The position numbers and the translations under genes are program-made. This document shows, piece after piece, positions 16,127-26,061 of a stretch of DNA of 64,000 bases. The stretch is from Halomonas sp. HL-93 (GTDB taxonomy: Bacteria; Pseudomonadota; Gammaproteobacteria; Pseudomonadales; Halomonadaceae): the NCBI RefSeq assembly GCF_900086985.1, contig NZ_LT593974.1, positions 2,604,001-2,668,000 on the forward strand, read 5' to 3'. Position 1 is the first letter of the stretch; every line of letters starts with the position of its first letter. Under the pieces are notes generated by a model. It was not told the DNA's origin and searched no databases. It worked only from the letters and a program-made list of their open reading frames with translations.

Positions 16127-18292
16127 TTAAAACTCATCCCATTGGTCAGCACTGACGCTCTGCGCTTCGCGCTGTTTAGACGATGACGAATGGTTGGGCA
16201 GTGCCTTGGCTGTTTTATCTGTCGCTTGATTCATTCTGGACAAATGTTCACGGGCGGTTTTAATGCTTTCTTCCTGAGCCCCTTCCAAGCGGAACGCATC
16301 CACCACGTTGGCCAGCTCAAAGGCCTCAAGCGCTAGGTTATCCGCGGACGCGGCAATCGACTGCACCTTCGTGGCATTTTGCTGGGTGACATTATCCATT
16401 TCGGCAATTGCCGCGTTGATTTGCCCGATGCCACTACTTTGCTCGCTAGAGGCCGTACTGATCGACTCCATCAGCTCGCTCACGCGGTTGACCTGATGCA
16501 TAACGGCGTCAATCGCTTTTTCCGCCTGCTCAACGGCGCTGCGGCCACCGGTGACCTCCTGGGTAGTACTATCGATCATGCGGCGAATTTCCTGGGCGGC
16601 TTCAGCGCTGCGTCCGGCAAGGTTGCGCACCTCGCTGGCCACCACCGCAAACCCGCGCCCGTGCTCACCGGCCCTTGCCGCCTCGACCGAGGCATTCAAA
16701 GCAAGAATATTGGTTTGGAACGCAATACCGTCGATTACGCTGATCATCTCGGTCATTTTTTCAGCACTTTGGGCAATCCGCTGCATACGCTCAACCAGCT
16801 GCTGCATCTGTTCGCCGGTTTGCTGAGTGCTGCGCGCATTTTGTACCGCCAATTCGCTCGCCTGACGGGCGTTATCGGTATTTTGCTGCACGGTCGACGT
16901 CATTTCTTCCATGCTCGAGGCGGTCTCTTGCAGTGACGATGCCTGCTGTTCGGTGCGCGATGCCAGTTCCTCATTTTCGGCGGCAATTTGCTGAACCGCA
17001 GGCGTTACCACCGATACACGGCTTTCAACGTCGCCAACAATACCTGATAGGCTAAAGCGCATCGTATCCAGTGAGTAAAGGAGTTCGCCCAGCTCATCGC
17101 CGGTTTGGCGGCGCTCCCGGGCAGCCAAGTTACCGGCGGCAATCTGAAAGGTAATATAACGCGCGCCCGCTAGACTGCGCATAACCGATTTCAAAATCAG
17201 CATGCTCAGGCCAATCATGACCAACGCACCCAACCCCATTAGCACCAGCTGGGCAACCACCATTTGCTGTCGACCTTGCTGCGCCTCAGACAACATATCT
17301 GCGGCCAGTGCGCGTTCACTTTGCACCAGTTGGCTGACCTGCTCACGCAAGGCCCGCGCGCTTGGCACGGCTACATCGTTTAACGCTTCAAAAGCGCCAA
17401 AGCCGTTGCCATCCACAAGCGCCGTGGTCGCTTGATCCACGCCGTTGCTCCAATTGTCCAACGCATTGCCAAAGGACTGTATCACCTCACTGCTTTGGTC
17501 TTCGTCAGCCCGGTACTCATCCCAACTAAGCCGGATGCTATCCAGCTCAGCCATCAAGGCCTCTGACATTTCGTCGGCTTCTACACTGCGTGGATTGCGT
17601 ACGGCAGGCTCTAACTGTTCCATCACCTGTCCAACGGTTTGTTCAATACGTTGCAGGTTGGCGACGTCATCAAGCCCTGAACGGCTCAGGGTATCCAAGC
17701 GCTCGCCAGACACCATCAGCCCGTAAATGCCCAGCCCGCCTGCCAAACCAAGCAGCAATAATGCCGCCGCCACCATGCCGATTAACTTGGCACGCAGGCT
17801 AGTGACTCTAAAGCGCGAGAGCATTCCCGTGAGCCCCTTACGCCGCAGCGTACCGCGCACCAGCGTGTAGTGCCTGGATTTGCCCTTCTCACGCATCTCG
17901 GCGTAGATCTTTTCGGCCTTGGCCACTGCCTTGGGGCTGGCCTTTCGGCGTACTGAGGTGTAACCCACGATACGATCACCGTCGCGCAACGGTGCAAGGG
18001 TGGCATGTACCCAGTAATGGTCGCCGTTTTTACGGCGGTTCTTGACCAGGCCCTGCCAGGTGGTGCCTGACTTCAGGGTTTTCCATAAATCCGCAAAGGC
18101 CGCTTCCGGCATATCCGGGTGGCGAATAATATTATGCGGTGCGCCAATCAACTCATCGCGGGAGTAGCCGCTCACTTCAACAAAGGTGGGATTCGCGTAG
18201 GTGACGTTACCTTTCAAATCTGAGCGCGATATCAGCACGGTTTCTTCTGTTAACGGATATTCTTGCTGCGTGACGGGTTGGTTGTTGCGCAT
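16127..18292 (-). CDS. Methyl-accepting chemotaxis protein with N-terminal PAS domain (Aer-like)
   Basis: 721-residue chemoreceptor. A PAS domain occupies about residues 15-125 ([20 protein letters not shown], then HWVH-type core), as in Aer redox/oxygen receptors that use FAD. Two hydrophobic segments flank a region of about 150 residues that may be periplasmic. HAMP and a full signalling hairpin follow; the tip reads [26 protein letters not shown]. The protein ends QWDEF, which fits the x-W-x-x-F pentapeptide that tethers CheR/CheB. I set the start at 18292 because AGGGA precedes it; a longer frame lacks a good ribosome-binding site. It is a single gene between msrB and lon, with terminators on both sides. 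Confidence 0.88.
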   Translation of the reverse strand: MRNNQPVTQQEYPLTEETVLISRSDLKGNVTYANPTFVEVSGYSRDELIGAPHNIIRHPDMPEAAFADLWKTLKSGTTWQGLVKNRRKNGDHYWVHATLAPLRDGDRIVGYTSVRRKASPKAVAKAEKIYAEMREKGKSRHYTLVRGTLRRKGLTGMLSRFRVTSLRAKLIGMVAAALLLLGLAGGLGIYGLMVSGERLDTLSRSGLDDVANLQRIEQTVGQVMEQLEPAVRNPRSVEADEMSEALMAELDSIRLSWDEYRADEDQSSEVIQSFGNALDNWSNGVDQATTALVDGNGFGAFEALNDVAVPSARALREQVSQLVQSERALAADMLSEAQQGRQQMVVAQLVLMGLGALVMIGLSMLILKSVMRSLAGARYITFQIAAGNLAARERRQTGDELGELLYSLDTMRFSLSGIVGDVESRVSVVTPAVQQIAAENEELASRTEQQASSLQETASSMEEMTSTVQQNTDNARQASELAVQNARSTQQTGEQMQQLVERMQRIAQSAEKMTEMISVIDGIAFQTNILALNASVEAARAGEHGRGFAVVASEVRNLAGRSAEAAQEIRRMIDSTTQEVTGGRSAVEQAEKAIDAVMHQVNRVSELMESISTASSEQSSGIGQINAAIAEMDNVTQQNATKVQSIAASADNLALEAFELANVVDAFRLEGAQEESIKTAREHLSRMNQATDKTAKALPNHSSSSKQREAQSVSADQWDEF

Positions 18293-18374
18293 GGTGGTCC
18301 CTGGAAAGAATGTTTTTTTTAAAAAAGCTATTACGTTTATCGGCCATTCACGCAAAAACTAAATAGTGATTTAC

Positions 18375-18409
18375 AAAGAAAAAAACGCTACCCGTAGGGA
18401 TAGCGTTTT
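18375..18409 (-). terminator. Terminator downstream of lon
   Basis: The arms 18381-18390 and 18401-18409 (AAACGCTA/TAGCGTTT) pair around an inner CCC-GTA-GGG helix. On the minus strand a T-rich tract (GTTTTTTCTTTG) follows. It separates lon from the downstream chemoreceptor gene. Confidence 0.75.
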
Positions 18410-18520
18410 AAAGATTATTCAGGATTAAGCGTTAATGACTAGATGACCTACTTTAACGATAAGCATCGATACCAGTGCCATCAATTAAGCGAGTCAATTG
18501 TTATTAATTCACTTAATTAG

Positions 18521-20965
18521 CTATTTGAATACTACCTTGGCCACGTCGCGATAGCGGTTGGCAAAGTGCACTGTCATCCCCTCCTTCAGATAATCGGGCA
18601 GCTCTTCATAATCGCGCCGGTTGGCCTCGGGCAATATCACTTCAAAGATATCGCTGCGGCGGGCGGCAATCACTTTTTCGCGGATACCCCCGACGGGCAA
18701 TACTTGCCCAGTTAAGGTCAGCTCTCCCGTCATGGCGAGAGGACGATCAATGGCCTGGTGCCTTGCAAGCGACATCAGCGCGGTGGTCATGGAAACCCCC
18801 GCCGAGGGGCCGTCTTTGGGCGTGGCGCCTTCCGGTACATGCAAGTGCACAAAAGCCGAGTCGAAAAAGTCGCTATCAGCTCCGTATTCCTGCAGGTGGC
18901 CAAGCGTATAGCTATAGGCAATATTGGCCGACTCCTGCATCACGTCACCCAGTTTGCCAGTGAGCTTAAAGCCACGGTCCAGCGAATGTACCTTGCCCGC
19001 TTCGATGGGCAAGGTAGCCCCGCCCATGGAGGTCCAGGCAAGCCCCGTGACCACGCCCTCACCTGTTAGGACTTTTTCTTTCCGGAAGATCGGCGCGCCT
19101 AAAAATTCTTCAAGGTTTTTTACCGACACCTTAACCGTCTCAATGCCTTCTTCAAGCAGCTTGACGGCAGCCTTGCGCACGATGCGATGCAACTGCTTTT
19201 CTAACTGACGCACACCCGCCTCACGGGCATAGCCTTCTATCACTTGCTTAAGCGCAGCGTCGGATAGCTGAATACGCTTTTTCGCCAGATTGTCGCGTTT
19301 TAGAAGCTTGGGCCACAGGTGATTCTTGGCGATCGCCAGCTTTTCTTCGGCAATGTAGCCCGACAGGCGAATTTGCTCCATACGATCAAGCAGCGGCCCG
19401 GGAATCGAATCCAAGGTGTTGGCCGTACACACAAATAACACCTTGGAGAGGTCCATACGGACGTCCAAATAGTGGTCGAGAAAGTCGACGTTTTGCTCTG
19501 GGTCCAACACCTCGAGCAGTGCTGATGCCGGGTCGCCCTGAAACGACTGGCCTAGCTTGTCGATTTCATCCAGCATGATCACCGGATTTTCAACTTCTAC
19601 TTCCTTGAAAGCCTGAACCAATTTACCTGGCATGGCCCCCACATAGGTACGCCGATGCCCTTTGATCTCGGCCTCGTCACGCATACCGCCGACGGAGAAG
19701 CGATAAAACTGGCGCCCCAGCGCTTCAGCAATCGAGCGGCCAACGGATGTTTTACCTACCCCGGGCGGACCTACCAGCAGCACAATGGAGCCGCCCACAT
19801 CGCCCTTGAACGAGCCTTCAGCGAGGAACTCAATAATCCGCTCTTTAACATCTTTCAGCCCGTCGTGGTCGCGGTCCAGCACTTGTCTTGCATGCCCCAG
19901 GTCCAACTGGTCCTGGCTGGTGACGCCCCAAGGGAGTGAGGTCAGCCAATCCAGGTAGTTGCGCGTCGTGCCGTATTCGGGCGACCCGGTTTCCAACACG
20001 CTGAGCTTATCCAACTCGTCGTCGATACGCGACTGGACGCGCTCGGGCACTACTAGCGACTCTAACCGTGCACGAAAGGTATCAACGTCGTTTTCGCGGT
20101 CGTCTTTTGAGATACCCAACTCGCGCTGAATGACTTTCAACTGCTCACGTAGGAAAAACTCGCGCTGACGTTCCTGCATTTGCGCGTTGACCTGCTCACT
20201 GATTTCACTTTGCAACTGAGCAACATCAATTTCTTTGCGCAACAGCGGCAGCACTTTTTGCATCCGCTCGGCGACGTCCAGCGTCGATAGCACGTCTTGA
20301 AGTTCTGGCCCTTTGGCGGAGGTAATAGCCGCCGCGAAATCAGTCAGCGGGCCTGGCTGGTGGGGGCTGAAGCGATTTAAGTAGTGTTTGAGCTCCTCTC
20401 CATACAGCGGGTTAATGGGCAACAATTCCTTAATCCCATTAATAATCGCCATGGCATAAGCGCGGGTCTCTTCGTTTTCCGCATCTACCGGCTCTTTAGG
20501 GTAGCTAACTTCAACGAGGTAAGGCGGAGTGGTCGAAAGCCAGCGCTTAATTTTAAACCGCTGAAGCCCCTGGGCAATAAACTGGATTTGCTGATCTTCG
20601 CCCTTCATCTTGTGGACTTTCACCGCCGTGCCAATTTCCGGAAAGCCCTCGCTATCCAATGAATCGACACCGTGCTCACCGACATAGGCAACCCCGACGG
20701 TATGGTGAGGCGTGTTGCCCACACGACGCATGGTTTCTTCCCAGCGCTCACGGTTGATCACCAGGGGTTGCACTTGAGCGGGAAAGAAAGGCCGATTATG
20801 GATCGGCAATAGGTAAATACGCTCGGGGAGCATGTCACTGGCGGGCACCAGCGAGTTTATGCGCTCGCCGTCTGATCGGAACTGATCGCCTTCGCTCTGC
20901 GAAGTCGAATCGTTATCGCCCTGAACGTTAAACTGGTCGTCTCGGTCAAATTCCTGGTCGCTCAT
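18521..20965 (-). CDS. lon: ATP-dependent Lon-family serine protease
   Basis: Cytoplasmic AAA+ protease that degrades misfolded and regulatory proteins. 814 residues with the usual order: N-terminal substrate domain, AAA+ module (Walker A LLVGPPGVGKTSVG, Walker B VIMLDEIDKLG) and a proteolytic domain with catalytic S721 in PKDGPSAGVS and K764 in GGIREKVIAARR. The N-terminus has an acidic 45-residue extension and then LPERIYLLPIHNRPFFPAQVQPLV, which fits the second pseudomonad Lon paralogue type (AsrA-like) better than classical Lon. The start was chosen at 20965 because GGAGG lies four bases before it. It is transcribed alone and ends at a terminator. A classical lon next to clpX may exist elsewhere in the genome. 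Confidence 0.92.
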   Translation of the reverse strand: MSDQEFDRDDQFNVQGDNDSTSQSEGDQFRSDGERINSLVPASDMLPERIYLLPIHNRPFFPAQVQPLVINRERWEETMRRVGNTPHHTVGVAYVGEHGVDSLDSEGFPEIGTAVKVHKMKGEDQQIQFIAQGLQRFKIKRWLSTTPPYLVEVSYPKEPVDAENEETRAYAMAIINGIKELLPINPLYGEELKHYLNRFSPHQPGPLTDFAAAITSAKGPELQDVLSTLDVAERMQKVLPLLRKEIDVAQLQSEISEQVNAQMQERQREFFLREQLKVIQRELGISKDDRENDVDTFRARLESLVVPERVQSRIDDELDKLSVLETGSPEYGTTRNYLDWLTSLPWGVTSQDQLDLGHARQVLDRDHDGLKDVKERIIEFLAEGSFKGDVGGSIVLLVGPPGVGKTSVGRSIAEALGRQFYRFSVGGMRDEAEIKGHRRTYVGAMPGKLVQAFKEVEVENPVIMLDEIDKLGQSFQGDPASALLEVLDPEQNVDFLDHYLDVRMDLSKVLFVCTANTLDSIPGPLLDRMEQIRLSGYIAEEKLAIAKNHLWPKLLKRDNLAKKRIQLSDAALKQVIEGYAREAGVRQLEKQLHRIVRKAAVKLLEEGIETVKVSVKNLEEFLGAPIFRKEKVLTGEGVVTGLAWTSMGGATLPIEAGKVHSLDRGFKLTGKLGDVMQESANIAYSYTLGHLQEYGADSDFFDSAFVHLHVPEGATPKDGPSAGVSMTTALMSLARHQAIDRPLAMTGELTLTGQVLPVGGIREKVIAARRSDIFEVILPEANRRDYEELPDYLKEGMTVHFANRYRDVAKVVFK

Positions 20966-21020
20966 GCACCCTCCAATCAGCACCTGCCGGTGGCGATTGC
21001 CGCTCGGCTTTGTGATGGAA

Positions 21021-21046
21021 ATGCGGGCGCTTCAGGCAAACTTCAA
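21021..21046 (-). promoter_or_regulatory. Candidate heat-shock (sigma32) promoter for lon
   Basis: On the minus strand TTGAAG (21046-21041) is followed after 13 bases by CCCGCAT (21027-21021), resembling the sigma32 boxes CTTGAA and CCCCAT at the normal spacing. It lies about 55 bases before the lon start codon. The match is imperfect, and the assignment is an inference supported by known sigma32 control of lon in E. coli. Confidence 0.35.
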
Positions 21047-21050
21047 CCGT

Positions 21051-22313
21051 TTAATGATCAGGCCATAGCTCAGGCATGGGGCGACCATTAACTCGCCACT
21101 GGCCGCGAACCACATCGAACGCTAGCTCCCGAGTACCTAACGGTAGCCCAAGCCAGAGAGCCGCGACGGTCGGCGCATCGTGCCAGGTAAAATCACCGTC
21201 GATACGTTCACGCCAACGGGCTTGCTCCTCGGGCTCACCTAGCAGAGTGGCATCTAGCTCGTCTAGTCGGCGGTTATCAAAAAATAGCGCCCCATCGGCA
21301 TCCAGACGAATACCCAACAGAGGACTCTCGACGGTCGCGGTGGAAACGTCTAAGCGCGGCGAGTCACTTAACAACTGACGCAAATCTGGCTGAAGACGCG
21401 TTAAGGTGCCTTCGGCCATAGGCAAGCGTGCATCACCCCAAGCGGCCTCCTGACGTAACTGGCGAATCGTCTCGCGTAAGGCATCCGCATTAATCCGCGA
21501 AAGCTCCATCACCATGTGGCCGTTCTGCAAAAGCGCCGTGTCTGGCGTTTCAGAGGGCACCCTCACCTCACCAATGCTGAGCTCGCCTTTTATGCGCAGT
21601 TCCTGCTCGTCGAGTATCATCCGACTGTTCACATCAAGCGGCGCCACGTGGACGTCAAAGGAAGGATAAGACAATGCCAGGTTGTCGATATGCAGATAGT
21701 CACGCTGGGTGAAGTGGTAGGCATCTTCAGTGTAGGTATAGCGACTCTCGAGCACCGAGGGGCCTAAGCGCAGCTCAGCCGGGCCGTCGGTAATAGTCAG
21801 TTGATCCATTGCCGCCCGCATTCGCCAGTCCCCATAAACACCCTCCAAACGCAGTCGGCCACCACGCACGCCTAGCTCTCTGCCATTTTGCTGAATGATA
21901 AAGGGTGCCAGCGCCAAGCGTAGATCACTGTGCCCGCTGAGCGTATGGTAGCTACCTTTCCAGCGAGGTACTGACGGCGCTGAGACCTCCCCAAGCGCCT
22001 GTTGCAAGACGGTGTCCAGGCGGGGTAACAGCGTGCCTTCGACATCCGTGCTTAAGATACCGTGGCGGGCGTTATAGTTAAGCTCCAAACGCCAGGGACG
22101 CCCAAGCAACGGAGAAAGAATCAGCCGTCCTTGCGAACTTAACCAGCCCTGCTCACTTTCAGTGCGAGTGACACGCCACTCGCCACGCGCGGCTAGGTCG
22201 TCCAGCGCCTGGCGCAGGCTTCTCTCGAACAACACGCTGGAAAGCAGTTGCGCGGCCATCCATAGCACGGCAATGACAGCCAACACGGGGACAATCAAAC
22301 GTTCCTTGCGCAT
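21051..22313 (-). CDS. DUF945 (YdgA-type) family protein
   Basis: 420-residue protein of the DUF945 family, named for E. coli YdgA. The N-terminus is a single hydrophobic segment (residues 6-27) that acts as an uncleaved anchor or signal, placing the rest in the periplasm. The body is rich in beta strands with repeats of LRL-type motifs, and TESEQGWLSSQGRLILSPLL near residues 50-70 is a family hallmark. Its function is not established; the family resembles AsmA-like envelope proteins. GGGAG precedes the ATG by five bases. It lies between pgpA and lon on the same strand. Confidence 0.72.
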   Translation of the reverse strand: MRKERLIVPVLAVIAVLWMAAQLLSSVLFERSLRQALDDLAARGEWRVTRTESEQGWLSSQGRLILSPLLGRPWRLELNYNARHGILSTDVEGTLLPRLDTVLQQALGEVSAPSVPRWKGSYHTLSGHSDLRLALAPFIIQQNGRELGVRGGRLRLEGVYGDWRMRAAMDQLTITDGPAELRLGPSVLESRYTYTEDAYHFTQRDYLHIDNLALSYPSFDVHVAPLDVNSRMILDEQELRIKGELSIGEVRVPSETPDTALLQNGHMVMELSRINADALRETIRQLRQEAAWGDARLPMAEGTLTRLQPDLRQLLSDSPRLDVSTATVESPLLGIRLDADGALFFDNRRLDELDATLLGEPEEQARWRERIDGDFTWHDAPTVAALWLGLPLGTRELAFDVVRGQWRVNGRPMPELWPDH

Positions 22314-22333
22314 GGCGTCTCCCTTGAGCCAAA

Positions 22334-22357
22334 CGCGCCGACAAGCGGCGTTTTTTT
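22334..22357 (+). terminator. Hairpin plus T-run between pgpA and the DUF945 gene
   Basis: CGCCG (22336-22340) pairs with CGGCG (22346-22350) and seven T residues follow on the plus strand. The flanking genes are both on the minus strand, where the tract after the hairpin is only CGTTTGG. As drawn it would stop antisense transcription; it may work weakly in both directions. Confidence 0.55.
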
Positions 22358-22362
22358 AACGA

Positions 22363-22836
22363 TCAGTGCAACCAAAACCAAAGGTGCATAATGCTCCAAG
22401 CGTAAATCCCTGCCATCACATCGTCGATCATAATGCCAAACCCGCCGGCCACTCGCCGATCAGCCCAGCGGATGGGCCATGGTTTGAACACATCGAAAAT
22501 GCGGAACACTACAAATCCCCATAAAGCAGATTCCCATGAAAACGGCACCGCTGCCATGGTAATCCAATAACCGACAAACTCATCCCAGACGATCCCAGAG
22601 TGGTCATGCACCCCCAAATCATGGGACGTTCTATCGCACAGCCAGACGCCAATCACAAAGGCAACAAACACAATACTTAGGTACCAGCCTAGCGATAAAT
22701 CCGCCATTAACCAATAAAAGGGAATCGCGGCCAGCGTACCAAACGTACCTGGCGCCCAAGGCACGGCACCACTACCAAGCCCGAAGGCAAAAAAGTGCGT
22801 GGGCCGACGCCAAACGCTGGCAGGGGCATGGTTCAT
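22363..22836 (-). CDS. pgpA: Phosphatidylglycerophosphatase A
   Basis: Dephosphorylates phosphatidylglycerophosphate to phosphatidylglycerol in the inner membrane. 157 residues with three to four hydrophobic segments. The family motifs are GSGAVPWAPGTFGT near residue 21, HDHSGIVWDEFVGYW near 77 and VFRIFDVFKPWPI, ending in the GFGIMIDDVMAGIYA metal-binding segment. The ATG overlaps the thiL stop by four bases (ATGA), so translation is coupled. thiL-pgpA adjacency is common in gammaproteobacteria. Confidence 0.95.
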   Translation of the reverse strand: MNHAPASVWRRPTHFFAFGLGSGAVPWAPGTFGTLAAIPFYWLMADLSLGWYLSIVFVAFVIGVWLCDRTSHDLGVHDHSGIVWDEFVGYWITMAAVPFSWESALWGFVVFRIFDVFKPWPIRWADRRVAGGFGIMIDDVMAGIYAWSIMHLWFWLH

Positions 22837-23810
22837 GGCGTCTCTCCCTTGAAATGCTGCCAGCCGTGGTAGCGCTGAAGGGGAAGTCCATGCACGCCTA
22901 GCGTGTCGCTACACTCGCCAATCACGTGGAGCGGAACACCTAGCGCGTCAAGCTGCTGCCGCGCTTGATCAACATTCCCGGCTGGTAACGTCACCAGTAG
23001 TTCATAGTCGTCGCCCCCGGTCAATGCGGCTTGGCGCGCAGCCTCTTGACCCAGGGCGTGTTTTAGCCCTTCAGCCAACGGCAGCGCATCCAGGGATAGT
23101 GAAGCTCCCACGCCAGACGCCTCGCGCAGGTGGCCCAAATCGGCCAACAGTCCATCCGAAATATCGATCGCCGAACTGGCTAACTCGCGCAGCGCTTCGC
23201 CGGCCGCTAAACGCGGCGTCGGCCATAAATAACGCGCCAGCAGTGGGTGCGCCCTATCACGCTCGCCCTTTTGCCACAGCGCTAAGCCGCCCGCACCACC
23301 GCCTAGCGCGCCTGTTACGGCAATCACGTCGCCAGGCTGAGCACCGCTACGCGTTAGTGCCTTGGTGTTAGGCACTTCCCCCATAACCGTCACAGCAATG
23401 GAAAGCGAGCCCGAGGTTACGTCACCACCCGCAAGTGTGGTTGCGTGTTGCTCAGCCAGTGCGGCAAAGCCACGCGCGTATCCTGCAAGCCAAGCATGGA
23501 CGGCTTGATCATCGCCAAACTGTGCCTGATCTAGCGTCAAGGCCATGACACACCAACGCGAGGCGGCGCCCATTGCCGCCAAGTCACTCAGCGCCACGGC
23601 CAGCGCACGGTGGCCAATAGCATCGGCAGGCGCATCGCTTGGAAAGTGAACATCCGCCACCGAGGTATCCACGCTGACGACTAGCTGGTGCCCCGGCTGA
23701 GGCGTCAGCAGGGCAGCATCATCGCCTACACCCAACGCCACGCCATGTTGGCGGGCATTGTCACAAGGCAACGTAAAATAACGTCGGATTACATCAAATT
23801 CGGCAAGCAC
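22833..23810 (-). CDS. thiL: Thiamine-monophosphate kinase
   Basis: Phosphorylates thiamine monophosphate to the diphosphate cofactor. 325 residues of the PurM/ThiL fold. Visible motifs are GVGDDAALL near residue 27 (ATP/Mg2+), SVDTSVADVHFP, LSDLAAMGA (metal and substrate), and SAIDISDGLLADLGHL. The start is GTG with AGGGG five bases upstream. It follows nusB with 59 bases between them and is coupled to pgpA, matching the nusB-thiL-pgpA order of many gammaproteobacteria. Confidence 0.95.
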   Translation of the reverse strand: MLAEFDVIRRYFTLPCDNARQHGVALGVGDDAALLTPQPGHQLVVSVDTSVADVHFPSDAPADAIGHRALAVALSDLAAMGAASRWCVMALTLDQAQFGDDQAVHAWLAGYARGFAALAEQHATTLAGGDVTSGSLSIAVTVMGEVPNTKALTRSGAQPGDVIAVTGALGGGAGGLALWQKGERDRAHPLLARYLWPTPRLAAGEALRELASSAIDISDGLLADLGHLREASGVGASLSLDALPLAEGLKHALGQEAARQAALTGGDDYELLVTLPAGNVDQARQQLDALGVPLHVIGECSDTLGVHGLPLQRYHGWQHFKGETP

Positions 23811-23869
23811 AAAGGCCCCTTAAACGCAGCGTCAGCACGAGCGCGAAATCACCCAGCCCATTGGGCCGG

Positions 23870-24364
23870 TTAGCGACGACGCGCGCTGACCTCGGCACTC
23901 CGCAAGCGAATAGCCAACTTGTCGAGAATACCGTTCACGTATTTATGGCCGTCGGTGGCACCAAACGATTTGGCCAGCTCAACACCTTCGTTAATAACGA
24001 CGCGATAAGGCACTTCCATTCGCCGGGATAGCTCGTAGGCCCCTAGACGAAGGATAGCCAGTTCAACGGCATCCAGGTCTTGCAACCGGCGATCAAGCAG
24101 CGGCGATATTTCCCGGTCCAAATCCGCTTTAAAGCGAGCCGTATTGTGCAGCAGTTCATGAAACAGGGCCTGATCAGCGATTTCCATCACTTTGGACCAA
24201 TTTTCATAATCTTCCAGGTCGTCATCTGGCACTTGGCTACGGAATTCCGCTTCAATGGCGCTGATTGACTTACCCGTCATATGCCACTGATATAGCCCTT
24301 GCACCGCCAGCTCGCGCGCCGCTTGTCGGCCCTGCTGGGCAGCCGAGGGCTTACGCTCACTCAT
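23870..24364 (-). CDS. nusB: Transcription antitermination factor NusB
   Basis: Binds boxA RNA with S10 (NusE) to support antitermination of rRNA transcription. 164 residues, all-helical. Key segments are [16 protein letters not shown] near the N-terminus, [23 protein letters not shown] and [32 protein letters not shown]. The start at 24364 (MSERKPSAA) was chosen from homology; the longer frame lies wholly inside ribH. Its first eight bases overlap the end of ribH, so it is translated as part of the riboflavin operon. Confidence 0.94.
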   Translation of the reverse strand: MSERKPSAAQQGRQAARELAVQGLYQWHMTGKSISAIEAEFRSQVPDDDLEDYENWSKVMEIADQALFHELLHNTARFKADLDREISPLLDRRLQDLDAVELAILRLGAYELSRRMEVPYRVVINEGVELAKSFGATDGHKYVNGILDKLAIRLRSAEVSARRR

Positions 24365-24848
24365 GTGTATCCCCAGGCGCAATAGCGCGCAGCAACGAGA
24401 CCATTTCCATCGCGGCCATGGCCGCTTCCGTACCTTTGTTACCGGCTTTGGTACCGGCACGTTCGATGGCTTGCTCGATTGTCTCAACGGTCAGCACGCC
24501 ATTGGCAATCGGCGTATCGAACTCGAGTTGCAGCTGGTTGAGGGCAGTGTTACAGCCGCCCGCCACATACTCAAAATGCGGCGTACCGCCACGAATCACG
24601 GCGCCAAGCGCGATGACTGCATCGGGCTTCACCACCTTGAGCACGCGTTTGACGGCCAGCGGCAGTTCCCAGGCACCCGGGACGTGCACGATGTCGATAT
24701 GCTCCATGTCGACGCCGTGACGCACCAGGCTGTCTACGGCGCCTTCCACCAGACTATCCACCACATGATGGTTGAAACGGCCAACTACGATGACGTACCG
24801 GCCATCAACGTCGACGTAGGTGCCTTCAACTTGAGAAAGGGATTGCAT
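24357..24848 (-). CDS. ribH: 6,7-dimethyl-8-ribityllumazine synthase
   Basis: Condenses 5-amino-6-ribitylaminouracil with dihydroxybutanone phosphate to make lumazine, the penultimate step to riboflavin. 163 residues. The motifs [45 protein letters not shown] and [16 protein letters not shown] form the active site. The start at 24848 is set by homology (family proteins begin 15-20 residues before the first motif); the ribosome-binding site is weak, consistent with coupling to ribBA 13 bases upstream. Confidence 0.95.
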   Translation of the reverse strand: MQSLSQVEGTYVDVDGRYVIVVGRFNHHVVDSLVEGAVDSLVRHGVDMEHIDIVHVPGAWELPLAVKRVLKVVKPDAVIALGAVIRGGTPHFEYVAGGCNTALNQLQLEFDTPIANGVLTVETIEQAIERAGTKAGNKGTEAAMAAMEMVSLLRAIAPGDTHE

Positions 24849-24861
24849 CAATTTATACCTG

Positions 24862-26019
24862 CTAAGAAGTTGGCTCATCGGAAGTATCATTCGGGCCCAA
24901 TCGTTCAACGACTTCAAGATCAAAGCCGGAAAGCGCCGAAAACTTCCACGGTGAACTAAGTAAGCGCATTTTACCCACGCCAAGATGGCGCAGTATTTGC
25001 GAGCCGGTGCCAATGGTTAAGTAGTTGCCGGCTCCGTCAGAATCGCTGGTGCGCGGCTGGCGGACGCGTTCTAAAAAAATATCCAACTGATCTTTAAGGT
25101 CTTGATGCGGTCGTCCATCGTCAATGAGCACCAGGACACCTGCCGGGGCCGCGGCGATTTCCATCAGCGCTCGCTGGGCATCCCAACGACACTGCTCGCC
25201 TTTGGTAAGCCCCAGCACATCGCGTAGCGTATCGGCCAAATGCACCCTCACCGTGGTGGGCGCCTCAGGCGTGGGCTGCCCCTTGACCAGCGCCAGATGA
25301 TGCGCACCCTGGATACGGTCACGAAACACGTGCAACGTCATCTCGCCCTGGGTGGTCATGATCGGCGAAGTTTCCAGATGATCGACGGTCTGCTCATTGA
25401 CGATACGGTAATGGATCAGGTCAGCTATGGTGCCCATCTTGATGCCGTGCTCACGGGCGAAAGCTTCAAGCTCGGAGCGACGCGCCATGCTGCCGTCGTC
25501 GTTCATGACTTCACAAATCACACCACTCGGCTCACAACCCGCCAGAGCAGCCAAATCACAGGCTGCCTCGGTATGACCAGCACGACGCAGCACGCCGCCC
25601 GGCTCGGCCATCAGGGGGAAAATATGCCCCGGTTGGACGATATCCGTGGGTTTGGCATGCGGGGCGACGGCCGCCTGGACAGTGCGCGCGCGGTCAGCCG
25701 CTGAAATCCCAGTGGTTACCCCTTCGGTGGCTTCAATGGAAAGGGTGAACTTGGTCCCAAACCCTGAGCCGTTGTCGCGCACCATCAGCGGTAAGTTAAG
25801 CTGCTCGCAGCGAGCCCGCGTCATCGGCAGACAAATTAAGCCGCGGGCAAAACGTGCCATAAAGTTGATATGTTCCGCCTGGACTTTTTCGGCGGCCATG
25901 ATGATATCACCTTCATTTTCGCGATCCTCATCGTCCATGAGAATCACCATTTTGCCCTGGCGAATATCGTCGACCAGTTCGGCAATGGGGGCTAATTCCC
26001 CAGAGGAAGCGTGCGCCAT
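24862..26019 (-). CDS. ribBA: 3,4-dihydroxy-2-butanone 4-phosphate synthase with degenerate GTP cyclohydrolase II-like domain
   Basis: 385 residues in two parts. Residues 1-205 are a complete RibB domain that forms dihydroxybutanone phosphate from ribulose 5-phosphate: [16 protein letters not shown] holds the metal and substrate acids, and [15 protein letters not shown] the second conserved stretch. The C-terminal half resembles GTP cyclohydrolase II but lacks the three zinc-binding cysteines (normally C-x10-C-x-C); only one cysteine, in EQCRWDAQ, is left. It is therefore probably inactive for GTP opening, as in the proteins called RibBX. The start at 26019 has GGAG five bases upstream. It lies 42 bases after ribD. 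Confidence 0.9.
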   Translation of the reverse strand: MAHASSGELAPIAELVDDIRQGKMVILMDDEDRENEGDIIMAAEKVQAEHINFMARFARGLICLPMTRARCEQLNLPLMVRDNGSGFGTKFTLSIEATEGVTTGISAADRARTVQAAVAPHAKPTDIVQPGHIFPLMAEPGGVLRRAGHTEAACDLAALAGCEPSGVICEVMNDDGSMARRSELEAFAREHGIKMGTIADLIHYRIVNEQTVDHLETSPIMTTQGEMTLHVFRDRIQGAHHLALVKGQPTPEAPTTVRVHLADTLRDVLGLTKGEQCRWDAQRALMEIAAAPAGVLVLIDDGRPHQDLKDQLDIFLERVRQPRTSDSDGAGNYLTIGTGSQILRHLGVGKMRLLSSPWKFSALSGFDLEVVERLGPNDTSDEPTS

Positions 26020-26061
26020 GGAATCTCCAAAAGGTTGTCGCAATGGGTGCGATTTCGCGCG

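Noticed and set aside
24363..24959. 198-codon open frame opposite ribH
   Set aside because: Shadow of the highly conserved ribH gene with no signals of its own.
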